This document shows, one piece after another, positions 45,558 through 54,278 of a stretch of DNA of 64,000 nucleotides (position 1 is its first letter; every line of letters starts with the position of its first letter). The notes under the pieces were generated by a model. It was not told the DNA's origin. It did not search any database and was given only the letters and a program-made list of their open reading frames with translations. The translations under genes were made by a program, and so were the position numbers. Origin of the DNA: Taudactylus pleione (taxonomy: Eukaryota; Chordata; Amphibia; Anura; Myobatrachidae); contig JAUIMM010000017.1 in the NCBI GenBank assembly GCA_031769625.1, positions 3,152,501 through 3,216,500 on the forward strand, in the 5' to 3' direction.

Positions 45558-46844
45558 ATGGCTACAGCCCAGGGAAACAATGCCCAAGAGTCAGGCGGTA
45601 AGTCTTTCATGCATTTTGTATCAATGATTAATTTGAAACATAAGATTGGGCAAGTTGTGAATTAGAGAAATCTGAATATTTACACAAATAGGTGAGGAGG
45701 ATGACATGGAAGAGGCTGCTGGGCCCAGTATTCCGGCCAAAGCTGCAAAAAAAAAAAGGCAGCCACATTTCACAAGAAAGGAGATGGAGGTTTTGATTCA
45801 GAAGTGTGTGGACATCCTGCCACAGGCAGACAGGAATATGAGTATAAGCCAGAAGTTTAGAATGTGGGAAGAGGTAGCCGTTGCTGTCAATAGGGTGGGT
45901 GATTATGTCCGTCTAGCCCGGGATGTCAAACGGCGGTAAGTAAACACTTGCCCCCCCTAAAAACAAACACCATTTTAAACAAAAGGATAATGGCTTCTAT
46001 TTTTTCCCACAGATGGGGCGACTTCAAATTTCGCCTAAAGCAAAAACTCGCGGACAGGGTTAGGCATGCAAGGGGGACAGGTGGGGGTCCCACCCCTGTG
46101 TCATTGGAGTTGACGGATTTAGAAGAGCTGGCACAGGGGTGTGTGCAGCCTGTGGAGGTGGTTGGCGTGTCCAACATGGATACGGACATGCCAGACTTTG
46201 CGGCTCCTAATGTTGTCCCAGGTAAATCTTGTGATGTCACCAACTCTGAAATGTTAGTGGGCCAATATGTAGATTCTAATGTGAGTCTTTTCTCATTTTT
46301 CCTAACAGAGACACAGGTGGATGAGTCTGCTCCCGAGGGGAGCCTTGGCCGCCGAATTTCTGCTGGCTCTGCAGGGGAGGAACCAGTACATCCGGCTGAG
46401 GACCCTGCAGAAGCCAGTCCAGGGCAATCCCCCTCGCAGGCAGTGGCCCTCCTCACAGAACTCTATTTCAAATCGGATTTCGATACGGAGATTCTGCAGA
46501 GGATGGACGCCAGTCTGCTACGGGTGGCTGAGGCCCTGGAGCAAAATGCTGCGGCCAACGTGACCATTGGTCAGTCCCTGGCGGAAAATACCAGGGCCAA
46601 CATCCGCATCGCCAATGCCCTGGAGCAGCTCGTTCGCCAGCACATGGTGGAGCCGACCTCCCTTCCTGCCGGAACATCAGGATCCTCCACCTCTGGCACA
46701 ACATCAGCCAATCCTCCAAATGTGCCTAGCCCTGTGCCTAGTCCAGAGGCCACAACATCTGCCTCTGGACAGGCCAGCCCGATGACATCCCGGACCCGGT
46801 CTGGTGCCCTCCCTCCCCCAGCCAAATGGGTGAAAAAACGGTGA
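45558..46844 (+). CDS. Harbinger accessory gene 2: Myb/SANT-like DNA-binding protein (4 exons)
   Basis: Predicted exons are 45558-45597, 45692-45935, 46013-46221 and 46309-46844. All junctions follow GT-AG (donors GTAAGT, GTAAGT, GTAAAT) and phases agree, giving 342 residues without a stop. Exons 2 and 3 make a Myb/SANT-like domain: HFTRKEMEVLIQKCVDIL, then FRMWEEVAVAVNRVG and DVKRRWGDFKFRLKQKL; the tryptophan-bearing recognition helix is split by intron 2. A middle acidic, proline-rich stretch is followed by a helical region (about residues 200-265 in the model) rich in A, E and L, then an S/T/P tail ending in KWVKKR, a possible nuclear signal. The third intron is also open in frame (46222-46308), so it may be retained. 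Known Harbinger Myb-like proteins bind subterminal DNA and aid nuclear import of transposase. AATAAA lies near 47054. Confidence 0.78.
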
Positions 46845-47887
46845 CAGCAATGGCGACTTTTCCCACACTCCTTCTGTGCTTGGCTCATATTCCTTTCTGG
46901 TCAAAACTTCCCTCTCCTTTCTTGTGAATTGTTTTTAATTTTGTGTTCTACATTTCATAAATATTTTATTTTGGCCCAATTATTGAAACTTTGGAATTGA
47001 ACCCTGCAAAAAAACTTTGGCCAAAAATGTTTGAATTGTGATTTTTTCTTTGAGCAATAAAAAAAAAAAAAAAAAATGACATTGTATTCTCACATTATTG
47101 TCACAATGGATTACATTTAATCCTGGGCCAAAAGGCACAAACTGGCAAGAACCACATTTTACATGGCCCCCAAAAAAAGGGCTCTTTAAGAAGCGTTTCA
47201 AATTTAACATAACGAGGCAAATTCAACAGGCCAAAAGAAAAAGGGAAAAACCAAAAAAACATGATGACATTATTGTTACAATAGGCCCTAACCAACAAAT
47301 TGAGCCCCAAAGAAAATACCACAAATGTACGTAAATTGATTGTGTAATCATCACATTAGCAGCTATGATTTCCACCTGCGTACGCTTTTGTGCTAACACA
47401 AAAAACTACTTTCAATACACATACCAAGTCGGTTTTCAATCCACCACTAATTGCTGTTCAGACCACCCGCGATTAATCGCAGCAACATCGAGGAGTGCCG
47501 GGATGGAGGTGAAGGCCATCGCCAATGTGGTCGAGTAATCCAGACCCTAAGCTGTGCGAGCATTTTGAAGGGAAAGAGGATCATCCAGTGACGTATGAGT
47601 CGGTCCGTACACATTTTACGCTCGCATCTGCTAATGTATGTACGCCCCAAAAACGCCTCGCCACGCCTGCGTTTTTCCATCACCAACCCCGTCAACACCC
47701 AAAAACGCCCTGTTCTGTCAATCACATTTGACATGTCACTTCCTGTACGCTATTTGACGAACGAGACCAAAAAAACTCGCAATCTGCCGTACGCACATGC
47801 GCAGTGTTACACCGACGCATGCGCGGTTAGTCAACATCGGAACGCAACGAGCGTACTGCTGTTTGCGAGTGGCTCTGAATGAGGGCC
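46845..47887. other. Right non-coding end of the Harbinger
   Basis: Holds the 3' untranslated region and poly-A tract at 47054-47076. A subterminal part at 47520-47887 has repeated ACGCATGCGC, CATCGG and CGAGCGTAC blocks, probably the binding sites for the element's proteins. The same blocks occur in the family A MITEs. Confidence 0.6.
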
Positions 47888-48446
47888 TTTATTCTGTAGC
47901 ATATAATCTAAGTCTCTGAACATCAATTACTATGGCTCTCGCATAGAGTTTACAGTATTTTTTAAATGCTGTATGAATTTATAACCAATATTGATATTAA
48001 GCCAGGCTTATTATGAGTCTGAATATGGTAAAAATTGCTATCTGTATCCATGAGGAGAGATCCATCTGATTAAGAATCAGGCCCATAAAGATGGTAACTA
48101 TACTGGGATGCAAAAACACAGCTCTGCAGCACAAATTTTTATTTATACTTGCTCATGCATCAGCTTACACAACTAGATGGTGTCAACAGTGGTGACCAAA
48201 CTTTTTTGTCTACCTCCTTGTTTGCTGGACCACACTATGGAACGCACAGAGGCTACTTCCGATTCATTCCTTTGTCAGCCCCTGAAGGGTAAAACCGATT
48301 GGATGAATCTTAAACACCGTGAAGACCCTGAATGCCGGAAACAGCTGCACAAGGAACTGGAAGTAATTGCTCTGCATTTCATAGTGCGATCCAGCAACCA
48401 GGAAGCACACAGTCATCCTGGTATCAGAGCAACAGAAGCTCTTAGC

Positions 48447-48614
48447 CGTGTTTACACTGTACATGTGACAAATTTTGAATGCTTCTATTTCTAAAGTTTG
48501 CTTTACATCGTTACAGGTCCTGCTTCCTTCGAAGACCTTAGGACTGTGGATGGGAAAGTTTGTCACACTTTCGTGAGGCCTGCCTAAGTAGAGGTTTGTT
48601 GGAGGATGATGTGT
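48447..48614 (+). pseudogene. Helitron helicase fragment
   Basis: Translation in adjacent frames gives RVYTVHVTNFECFYF, then GPASFEDLRTVDGKVC, then FREACLSRGLLEDD. These match the conserved Helitron helicase stretch of the form YTVHPNNAECFYLRLLL, GPTSFEDLRTVNG and TFKEACLLLGLLEDD. One stop and at least one frameshift break it. No Rep nuclease HUH motif and no Walker A motif are present, so only a short internal piece of the RepHel protein is kept. It confirms the Helitron identity of the surrounding ends. Confidence 0.85.
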
Positions 48615-48676
48615 AAACAAACATTCTTAAAATCCCAGGCAACGCCGAGTACTCCAGCTAGTATATATATATATAT

Positions 48677-49209
48677 TGTGATAGAATCACTGGTAAAGTG
48701 GTCAATGGCAGGTACGTTTGTCCTAGGTTTTTGGCCTATGTGTTCTAAAAAAAAACCAGGAGAAGTCTGTTTTGTAAGCAGACCAGAGTATCGACTTTTG
48801 GAAAGCCGGTTTGGGTCCTGGAAGTGTGGATGTGAGGAGAGGGAGGGCTCCATCCACAGGCCACTCCAGGTTATGGGCCTTTTGGCCTGGTAGCAGGCTC
48901 AATAGGGCTTATATAAGCTCATACCTGTGAGAGCAGGCCGCAGGTGACCTTGCTCTGAGACACTCTTGGCTGTAAACCAGAAGGTACTATGGACGTGGAT
49001 TTTGTTTAGTCTTCTGTTAGTGAGGGAACTTGCTGTCTAGTTAGAACCCAGATGGGTTAGGATTTTGTTTATGTTTTGTTTTATTTATGTACCTGGCACA
49101 AAAAAGACTGGCTCAGACCAGCTTGTATGAGAACCCCAGAATTGTGTCCTTGTGTAAAGAGGGAGTCCGTCTACCCCAGGAGGGGGACCTGTATCCCGAC
49201 TGTGTCACA
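48677..49209 (+). repeat. 5' LTR of the Gmr1-type element
   Basis: Begins TGTGATAGAATCAC and ends CTGTGTCACA. A polyadenylation-like AAAAAAGACTGGCTC block (AATAAAGACTGGC in the other LTR copies) lies near 49098. It lacks two segments present in the 3' LTR: one after AGGGCTTA, and one within the last 70 bp. The sequence right after the LTR, AGTGGTGGAGAATGCAGGC, is in primer-binding-site position; I cannot name its tRNA. Confidence 0.92.
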
Positions 49210-49350
49210 AGTGGTGGAGAATGCAGGCAATCACACTCTGAAATTGCAGCAAGGAAAAATTTTCATTTAAAATTTAAAGGGACAGACACCAATTCATCAG
49301 TGTGGATATAAAGTTGTGTCCTTTGAAGGCCATAGAGGTGGCATCCGCAG

Positions 49351-50440
49351 ATGCTTAGGGAAGCCAGATTCTCCTTCCAACCTACACCCCAGGACAAAAT
49401 GGAGGACATTGTTAAAGCCTTGCTCCAAGCTACGGCATCTCAGCAGGAAATGAACAAACTGCAGCAGGAAGCTACTAGAGCTCAGCAGGAATCCACCAAT
49501 GTGCAACTGTTGTCCTTGGAGACAGCCCAGAGACAACAGCAAGTCGCCATCGAGGAAACCCGCCATTCCTTAAAAGAGGTAGTACAACACTTGGTAGCCT
49601 GGACTGGAGATGCTTCCACTGACTCTCCAACCCACACTCGCTCTATATGAGCCAGTCATTTTTTGCAGAAGATGACCCTGAGTGATGATGTGGAGGCGTA
49701 TCTTACGGCCTTTGAGAGAACCACAGAAAGGGAGAGTTGGCCCAAGGAACAGTGGGCAAGTCTTGTGGCGCCCTTCCTGTCTGGAGAACCACAAAAGGCC
49801 TACTATGATTTATGCCTGGCTGATGCCAAGGACTATGCAAAGTTAAAACGGGAGATCCTAACCCACTTGGGAGTCACCTCATTTGTTCGGTCCACCGCTG
49901 GGAGTTCAGAATGGAAAAACCTCCACGCTCACAGATGCATGACCTCGTCCATCTAACCAGAAAATGGCTGCAGCCCGAGACACTGACAGAACCACAGATT
50001 GTGGAAAGAATCGTGATGGACCGGTATCTGTGATCGCTACCTGCGTCTCTGAGCAAGTGGGTGAGTAATGCAGACCCTAAGTCTGCAGACCAGCTAGTTG
50101 AACTGGTGGAGAAGAATGTGGCAGCTGAGGAGCTGTTGAGTCTGCCCCACCGAGCCCCGATGGCGCAACGGCGAACTCCCATCGGCACTGGTAAGACTGT
50201 TCCAGGGGAGAAGGGTGCTTGGCAATGGAATGTACCTAAGACTGAGGGTGAAGAACCTGGAGACAGGCCAGCCAGGCCAGGAAAGTTCCTTCCCCATAAA
50301 AGACTAGATTATAATGTGATTCAGTGTTTCCGATGTGGTGGCTTCGGCCATATTGCAGCTAATTGTCCACTTACCTCTGAACCTATGCAATGTGATACTG
50401 CTCATGTATACCACAGGGGATCTTTCTTTGCACAGCCAGC
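49351..50440 (+). pseudogene. gag remnant: coiled coil, SCAN-type domain, CCHC knuckle
   Basis: 49351-49647 encodes a glutamine-rich coiled coil, ending in a TGA. The frame reopens at 49663 with KMTLSDDVEAYLTAFER and PKEQWASLVAPFLSGEPQ, a Gag capsid start. After a frameshift near 49905 comes HDLVHLTRKWLQPETLTEPQ, then QIVERIVMDRYL, a TGA, and SLPASLSKWVSNADPKSADQ. This follows the SCAN pattern of CRQWLRPETHTKEQILELL and LPEEVQTWV closely. A zinc knuckle CFRCGGFGHIAANC is at 50325-50366. Both TGA codons sit where arginine is expected, as CpG decay of CGA would give. Gag would form the retrotransposon particle; this copy cannot. Confidence 0.9.
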
Positions 50441-50469
50441 CTGTACTGCCGACCGGCGGGCTGAGACTG

Positions 50470-50760
50470 ATAAGCACATGTGTGTACTTACTGTAGAAGG
50501 CAACCGTGTAGAGGCTCTGTTAGATTCTGGTAGCCTGGTGACACTTGTGAAAGTTGAGCTGGTGAACCCCTTGAAGCGTAAGGGGAAAACTGTTGGTGTG
50601 ACCTGCATACATGGGGACAGTCGCTATTATATTACTGCAGAAGTGAACATCGAGACATCATGTGGTTCCGAAATAGTCTCTGTGGGTTTGGTACATGGCT
50701 TAATGTATGATGCAATATTGGGGAGAGACTTTGCTCACTTCTGGAAGTTGTGGGAAAGCC
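50470..50760 (+). pseudogene. Retroviral-type aspartic protease region
   Basis: VEALLDSGSLVTLVK has the DSG catalytic triad (Asp codon at 50523-50525), preceded by VLTVEGNRV. Downstream YDAILGRDF supplies the conserved ILGRD flap-end motif. This part is still open, in one frame with the zinc knuckle, from about 50034 to 51194. It would cut the Gag-Pol polyprotein. Length and motif spacing are normal for Ty3/Gypsy proteases. Confidence 0.9.
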
Positions 50761-51129
50761 GATTTTGCACAGAGGTAAATCACCCTGACTCGTTTGAGAG
50801 GGTTACTGGCGTAGTAGCAGAGTCAGAGATGATCCCTTTTTCCAGTATGATTGGCGAACTAGAGCATGCGGAGCGTGATGGTGGCTCACCAAGTGATGTG
50901 CCTCCCACTGAGGTGGGTAGTGTTGTTGAGCCAGTTGATCGTCTGCCTGATTTAGAGGTCAGAAGAGAGGTCTTTGCCGTGGAGCAGTTAAATTACCCTA
51001 CTCTGGTAAAAGCCAAGGAGAATGTCAAGGTGATCAATGGTAAACCCATAGACCCCGATAGTCCTTTGTCATATCCTCACATGGCAGTATGTCAGGATTT
51101 GTTGTATAGTTCCAAAAGCATACAGAAGA

Positions 51130-52165
51130 ACAGTGTTAGATCTGGCCAATGGTCATATAATGGCAGGCCACCTAGGGGTAGAGAAAACAACTGAGCAAAT
51201 TGTGCAGAGGTTTTTTTGGCCCGGGGTCCATAAAGAGGTATCTAACTATTGTGCATCCTGCCATGAATGTCAGTATCATGCTCCAAGGCCACATTTCAAA
51301 AGTCCCCTTGTTCCGTTACCCATTATTGAGGTTCCGTTTGAAAAGAATACCTATGGATTTGGTTGGGCCATTAATGAAATCTGCCCGGGGCCATCAGTAT
51401 ATTCTGGTGAATGGATTACGCTACCAGGTACCCAGAAGCGATACCATTACGCAATATGTCAACCAAGACCATTGCTAGAGCATTAGTCCATGTCTTTAGC
51501 AGGTTGGGATTACCTAAGGAGATCCTGACTGACCAAGGTACCGGATTTATGTAAAAAATCATGAAGGAGTTATGCCGCCTGTTTAAAATTGACCAGTTAA
51601 GAACCTCTGTGTACTATCCCCAGACCGATGGGTTAGTGGAGAGGTTTAATAAAACTTTAAAACACATGCTAAGAAAAGTAGTGGACAAAGGTGGTAGAGA
51701 TTAGGATTACTTGTTACCATATTTGCTGTTGGCCATAAGAGAGGTTCCCCAATCCTCCACAGGGTTTTTCCCTTTTGATTTATTGTATGGGAGACATCCA
51801 AGGGGATTACTTGACATTGCCAAAGAGACCTGGGACGGGCAGTCCAGTCTGTATAAAACAGTTATTGAGCATGTTTCCCAAATGCAAGAAAGAATTGCTG
51901 CTGTGATGTCGATAGTGAGAGAGCACTTGAAGCAGGCCCAACAGGCACAGCAGAGGGTGTACAACCGCAATGCTCAGTTACGTGTCTTTGCTCCTGGGGA
52001 CAGAGTGTTGGTATTGGTTCCCACAGTAGAAAGTAAACTTTTGGCTAAGTGGCAAGGACCCTTTGAAATTCTAGAAAAAGTGGGGGAAGTTACTTACAAA
52101 GTTTACCAGCCTGGGAAAAGAAAGCCAGAACAGGTATACCATGTAAATCTTATAAAACCCTGGTA
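51130..52165 (+). pseudogene. Integrase, placed ahead of RT
   Basis: The zinc-binding HHCC domain reads HIMAGHLGVEKTTEQIVQRF, then FFWPGVHKEVSNYCASCHEC (51153-51270). The core has the first Asp in PMDLVGPL (about 51351), the second in LTDQGTGF (about 51529) and Glu in DGLVERFNKTLK (about 51640). The C-terminal part, open at 51711-52166, holds the conserved GDRVLVLVP and KWQGPFEILEKVG of a GPY/F module. Stops occur near 51551 (TAA) and 51703 (TAG), and there is a frameshift near 51345. The preceding RGRENN-type sequence shows no RT between protease and integrase. Confidence 0.92.
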
Positions 52166-52217
52166 AGATAGAGCAGCACTGTCAGCCGTCCGAGCCCCTC
52201 CAGTAAACCCAGGGCCC

Positions 52218-52960
52218 TTGGTTCCCAAAGTGACAGTAGCAAAAACCCTGTCAGCAGTTCAACAGCAGGAGGTTAAGGAATTTCTTATCAGAAAAAGGGT
52301 CTTGTTTTCAGACATACCAGGGAAAACCGCGGTCATTAAACATGATATAGTCACTGACCCAGGGGTTAAGGTTAACCTAAAACACTATAGGTTACCAGAA
52401 GCCCAAAGGAAGTCAGTATCTAAAGAAATGTAAAAAAATTTAGAATTGGGTGTCATTGAAGAATCGCATAGTGAGTGGTCAAGCCGCATTGTACTTTATT
52501 CCAAAGCCCGACGGGAGTGTGCGTTTCTGCAATGACTTCCGGAAATTGAACAGTGTGTCAAAATTCAATGCCTACCCTACGCCTAGGGTGGATGAATTAA
52601 TTGAACAGCTAGGAACAGCCAGATATTTAACCAAAGGGTATTGGCAAGTGCTGTTAACTGAGAATGCCAAAGAAAAGACAGCTTTTTCAGCACCAGAAGG
52701 GTTGTTTTAATACAAGATGTTGCCCTTTGGGTTACATGGGGTACCTGCTACCTTTCAAAGAATGATGGATAGGATTCTAAGGCCCCATAGACAGTATGCT
52801 GCTGCTTATCTGGATGATGTGGTCATTCATAGTCCTGATTGGCAGTCTCACTTGCCCAGAGTACAATCAGTGTTGGACTCCATCCATAAGGCAGGTTTAA
52901 CAGCCAACCCAAAAAAGTGTTGTCTGGGGATGGAAGAAATAAAGTATCTTGGGTAAACCA
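52218..52960 (+). pseudogene. Reverse transcriptase region
   Basis: PDGSVRFCNDFRKLNSV (motif 2), MLPFGLHGVPATFQRMMD (motif 4) and AAYLDDVVIHS (catalytic YLDD at 52807-52818) are all present, then GLTANPKKCCLGMEEIKYLG. Stops break it at about 52431, 52708 and 52954, the last right after KYLG. A lysine replaces the expected aspartate in LTKGYWQVLL (usually LDLTKGYWQI), so part of motif A is altered. It follows integrase by about 50 bp. Confidence 0.92.
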
Positions 52961-53009
52961 TTGGCAGAGGTTTGATAAGCCACAGCTCAATAAGATTGAG
53001 GCAATACAA

Positions 53010-53580
53010 AACTGGCCACGACCCCTGAATAAGAAGCAGGTGAGAGCCTTTTTAGGGATCACTGGGTATTATAGGAGGTTTATACCCAATTTTGCCACCA
53101 TTGCAGTCCCACTGACTGACCTTACCAAAGGCAAACAGAAACTCATGGTGGAATGGGGTCCTGAATCAGAGAAGGCTTTCTAGTAGTTAAAAATAGCATT
53201 ATATACCCAACCAGTTCTGATGACCCCTGATTTTGACAGAGAGTTTGTTGTACAAACTGATGAGTCAGATGTAGGCATCGGAGCGGTCCTGTTCCAAAGC
53301 AAAGAGGGTGAAGAACACCCGATTTTCTTCTTAAGCCGGAAATTAAATGTACATGAAAGAAACTATGCTACGGTCGAGAAAGACTTGGTGGGAAGGAAGT
53401 TCAGATTGATCACTGACCATGCCCCTCTGAAGTGGATGTCAGAAAACAAGGACAGTAATGTGAGAATAAAGAGATGATTCTTGGCATTACAAACCTTTAA
53501 ATTTACGGTAGAACACAGGCCAGGAAACCAGCTGGCCAATGCAGATGCTTTGTCACGTGTCCATTGTTTGGGGGTTGCAG
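53010..53580 (+). pseudogene. RNase H region with an in-frame gap
   Basis: RAFLGITGYYRRFIPNFA marks the RT connection. Then FVVQTDESDVGIGAVL gives the first RNase H Asp (Asp or Ser usual: TDASD), followed by FLSRKLNVHERNYATVEKD, LVGRKFRLITDHAPLKWM and VEHRPGNQLANADALSR. Between VEKD and LVGRKF about 16-17 residues of the usual ECLAIKWAL-type helix are missing without loss of frame. Stops occur at 53182 and 53475. A purine-rich ACGGAGGGA tract (about 53607-53615) just before the 3' LTR is the polypurine tract. Confidence 0.88.
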
Positions 53581-53617
53581 TTGTTCTGCCCCATGGGTCG
53601 AAACAAACGGAGGGATA

Positions 53618-54209
53618 TGTGATAGAAGCACTGATAAAGTGGTCAATGGCAGGAACGATTGTCCTAGGTTTTTGCCGTATGTGTTCTAAAAAACCACCAG
53701 GAGAAGTCTGTTTTGTAAGCAGACCAGAGTATCGGCTTTTGGAAAAGCCGGTTTGGGTGTTGGGGGTGTGGATGTGAGGAGAGGGAGGGCTCCATCCAGA
53801 GACCACTCCTGGTTTTGGGCCTTTCAGCCTGGTAGCAGGCTCATTAGGGCTTACACCTGGAACTGGCTGATATAAGCTGTGTTCAGTTGAGCTGAGTGTC
53901 TCATACCTGGGAGAGCAGGCCGCAGATTACCTTGCTCTAAGACACTCTTGGCTGTAAACCAGAAGGTACTGTGGACAGGGATTTTGTTTAGTCTTCTGTT
54001 AGTGAGGGAACTTGCTGTCTAGTTAGAACACAGGCAGGTTATGATTTTGTTTATGTTTTGTTTTATTTATGAACCTGGCACAATAAAGACTGGCTCTGAC
54101 CAGCTTGTACGAAAACACCAGAATTGTGTTCTGTTTCTCCAGCTGCGGTGTGTGTAAAGTGGGAGTCCGTCTACCCCAGGAGGGGGACCCCTATCCCGAC
54201 AGTGTCACA
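53618..54209 (+). repeat. 3' LTR of the Gmr1-type element
   Basis: Begins TGTGATAGAAGCAC and ends CAGTGTCACA. It holds AATAAAGACTGGC near 54082. It is longer than the 5' LTR because it keeps a segment with GGAACTGGCTGATATAAGC and one with CTCCAGCTGCGGTG, both also present in modified form in the LTR fragment at 1-441. Confidence 0.93.
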
Positions 54210-54278
54210 ATATATATATATATATACACATACATACATATACCCATGCATATATATATATATATATATATACATACA

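Larger units (their letters stand above)
40837..47887. mobile_element. 7-kb PIF/Harbinger transposon with three genes
   Basis: Terminal repeats begin GGCCCTGATTCAGACCCACT on the left and, read inward from the right, GGCCCTCATTCAGAGCCACT. TTT flanks both ends (40834-40836 and 47888-47890). Inside, left to right: a three-exon SANT-like gene (41511-42734, plus), the DDE transposase (43561-44493, minus), a 48-bp minisatellite (44788-45056) and a four-exon Myb/SANT-like gene (45558-46844, plus). AATAAA signals follow both plus-strand genes. The terminal sequence is shared with the hairpin-chain MITEs and the family A MITEs of this window. Confidence 0.92.
40321..48661 (+). mobile_element. Short Helitron remnant, interrupted by a Harbinger
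   Basis: Left end TCTACTATATAAAAGCG follows an A; right end ACTCCAGCTAG precedes a T. Insertion between A and T, a TC start and a CTAG end without duplication are the Helitron pattern. Before CTAG lies CAACGCCGAGTACT, the phrase usual at these 3' ends. A second start-like TCTACTATATAAAAGTG occurs at 40563, so either two copies are fused or the start is duplicated. Removing the Harbinger at 40837-47887 leaves about 1.3 kb, far below an autonomous element. Confidence 0.78.
48677..54209 (+). mobile_element. Gmr1-type Ty3/Gypsy LTR retrotransposon (INT before RT), defective
   Basis: 5' LTR 48677-49209 and 3' LTR 53618-54209, each starting TGTGATAGAA and ending GTGTCACA, inserted in TA-rich DNA with ATAT on both sides. 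Between them the order is Gag with a SCAN-type domain, zinc knuckle, protease, integrase, reverse transcriptase and RNase H. Integrase ahead of reverse transcriptase is unusual for Ty3/Gypsy and typical of the Gmr1 clade, in which the SCAN domain has been proposed to originate. Multiple stops and frameshifts make it dead. The LTRs differ at many sites and by several tens of bases in length, so insertion is not recent. No envelope gene is seen. Confidence 0.92.

Noticed and set aside
48677..54209. An endogenous retrovirus with envelope
   Set aside because: No envelope-like frame lies between RNase H and the 3' LTR, and the domain order is Gmr1-type Gypsy.
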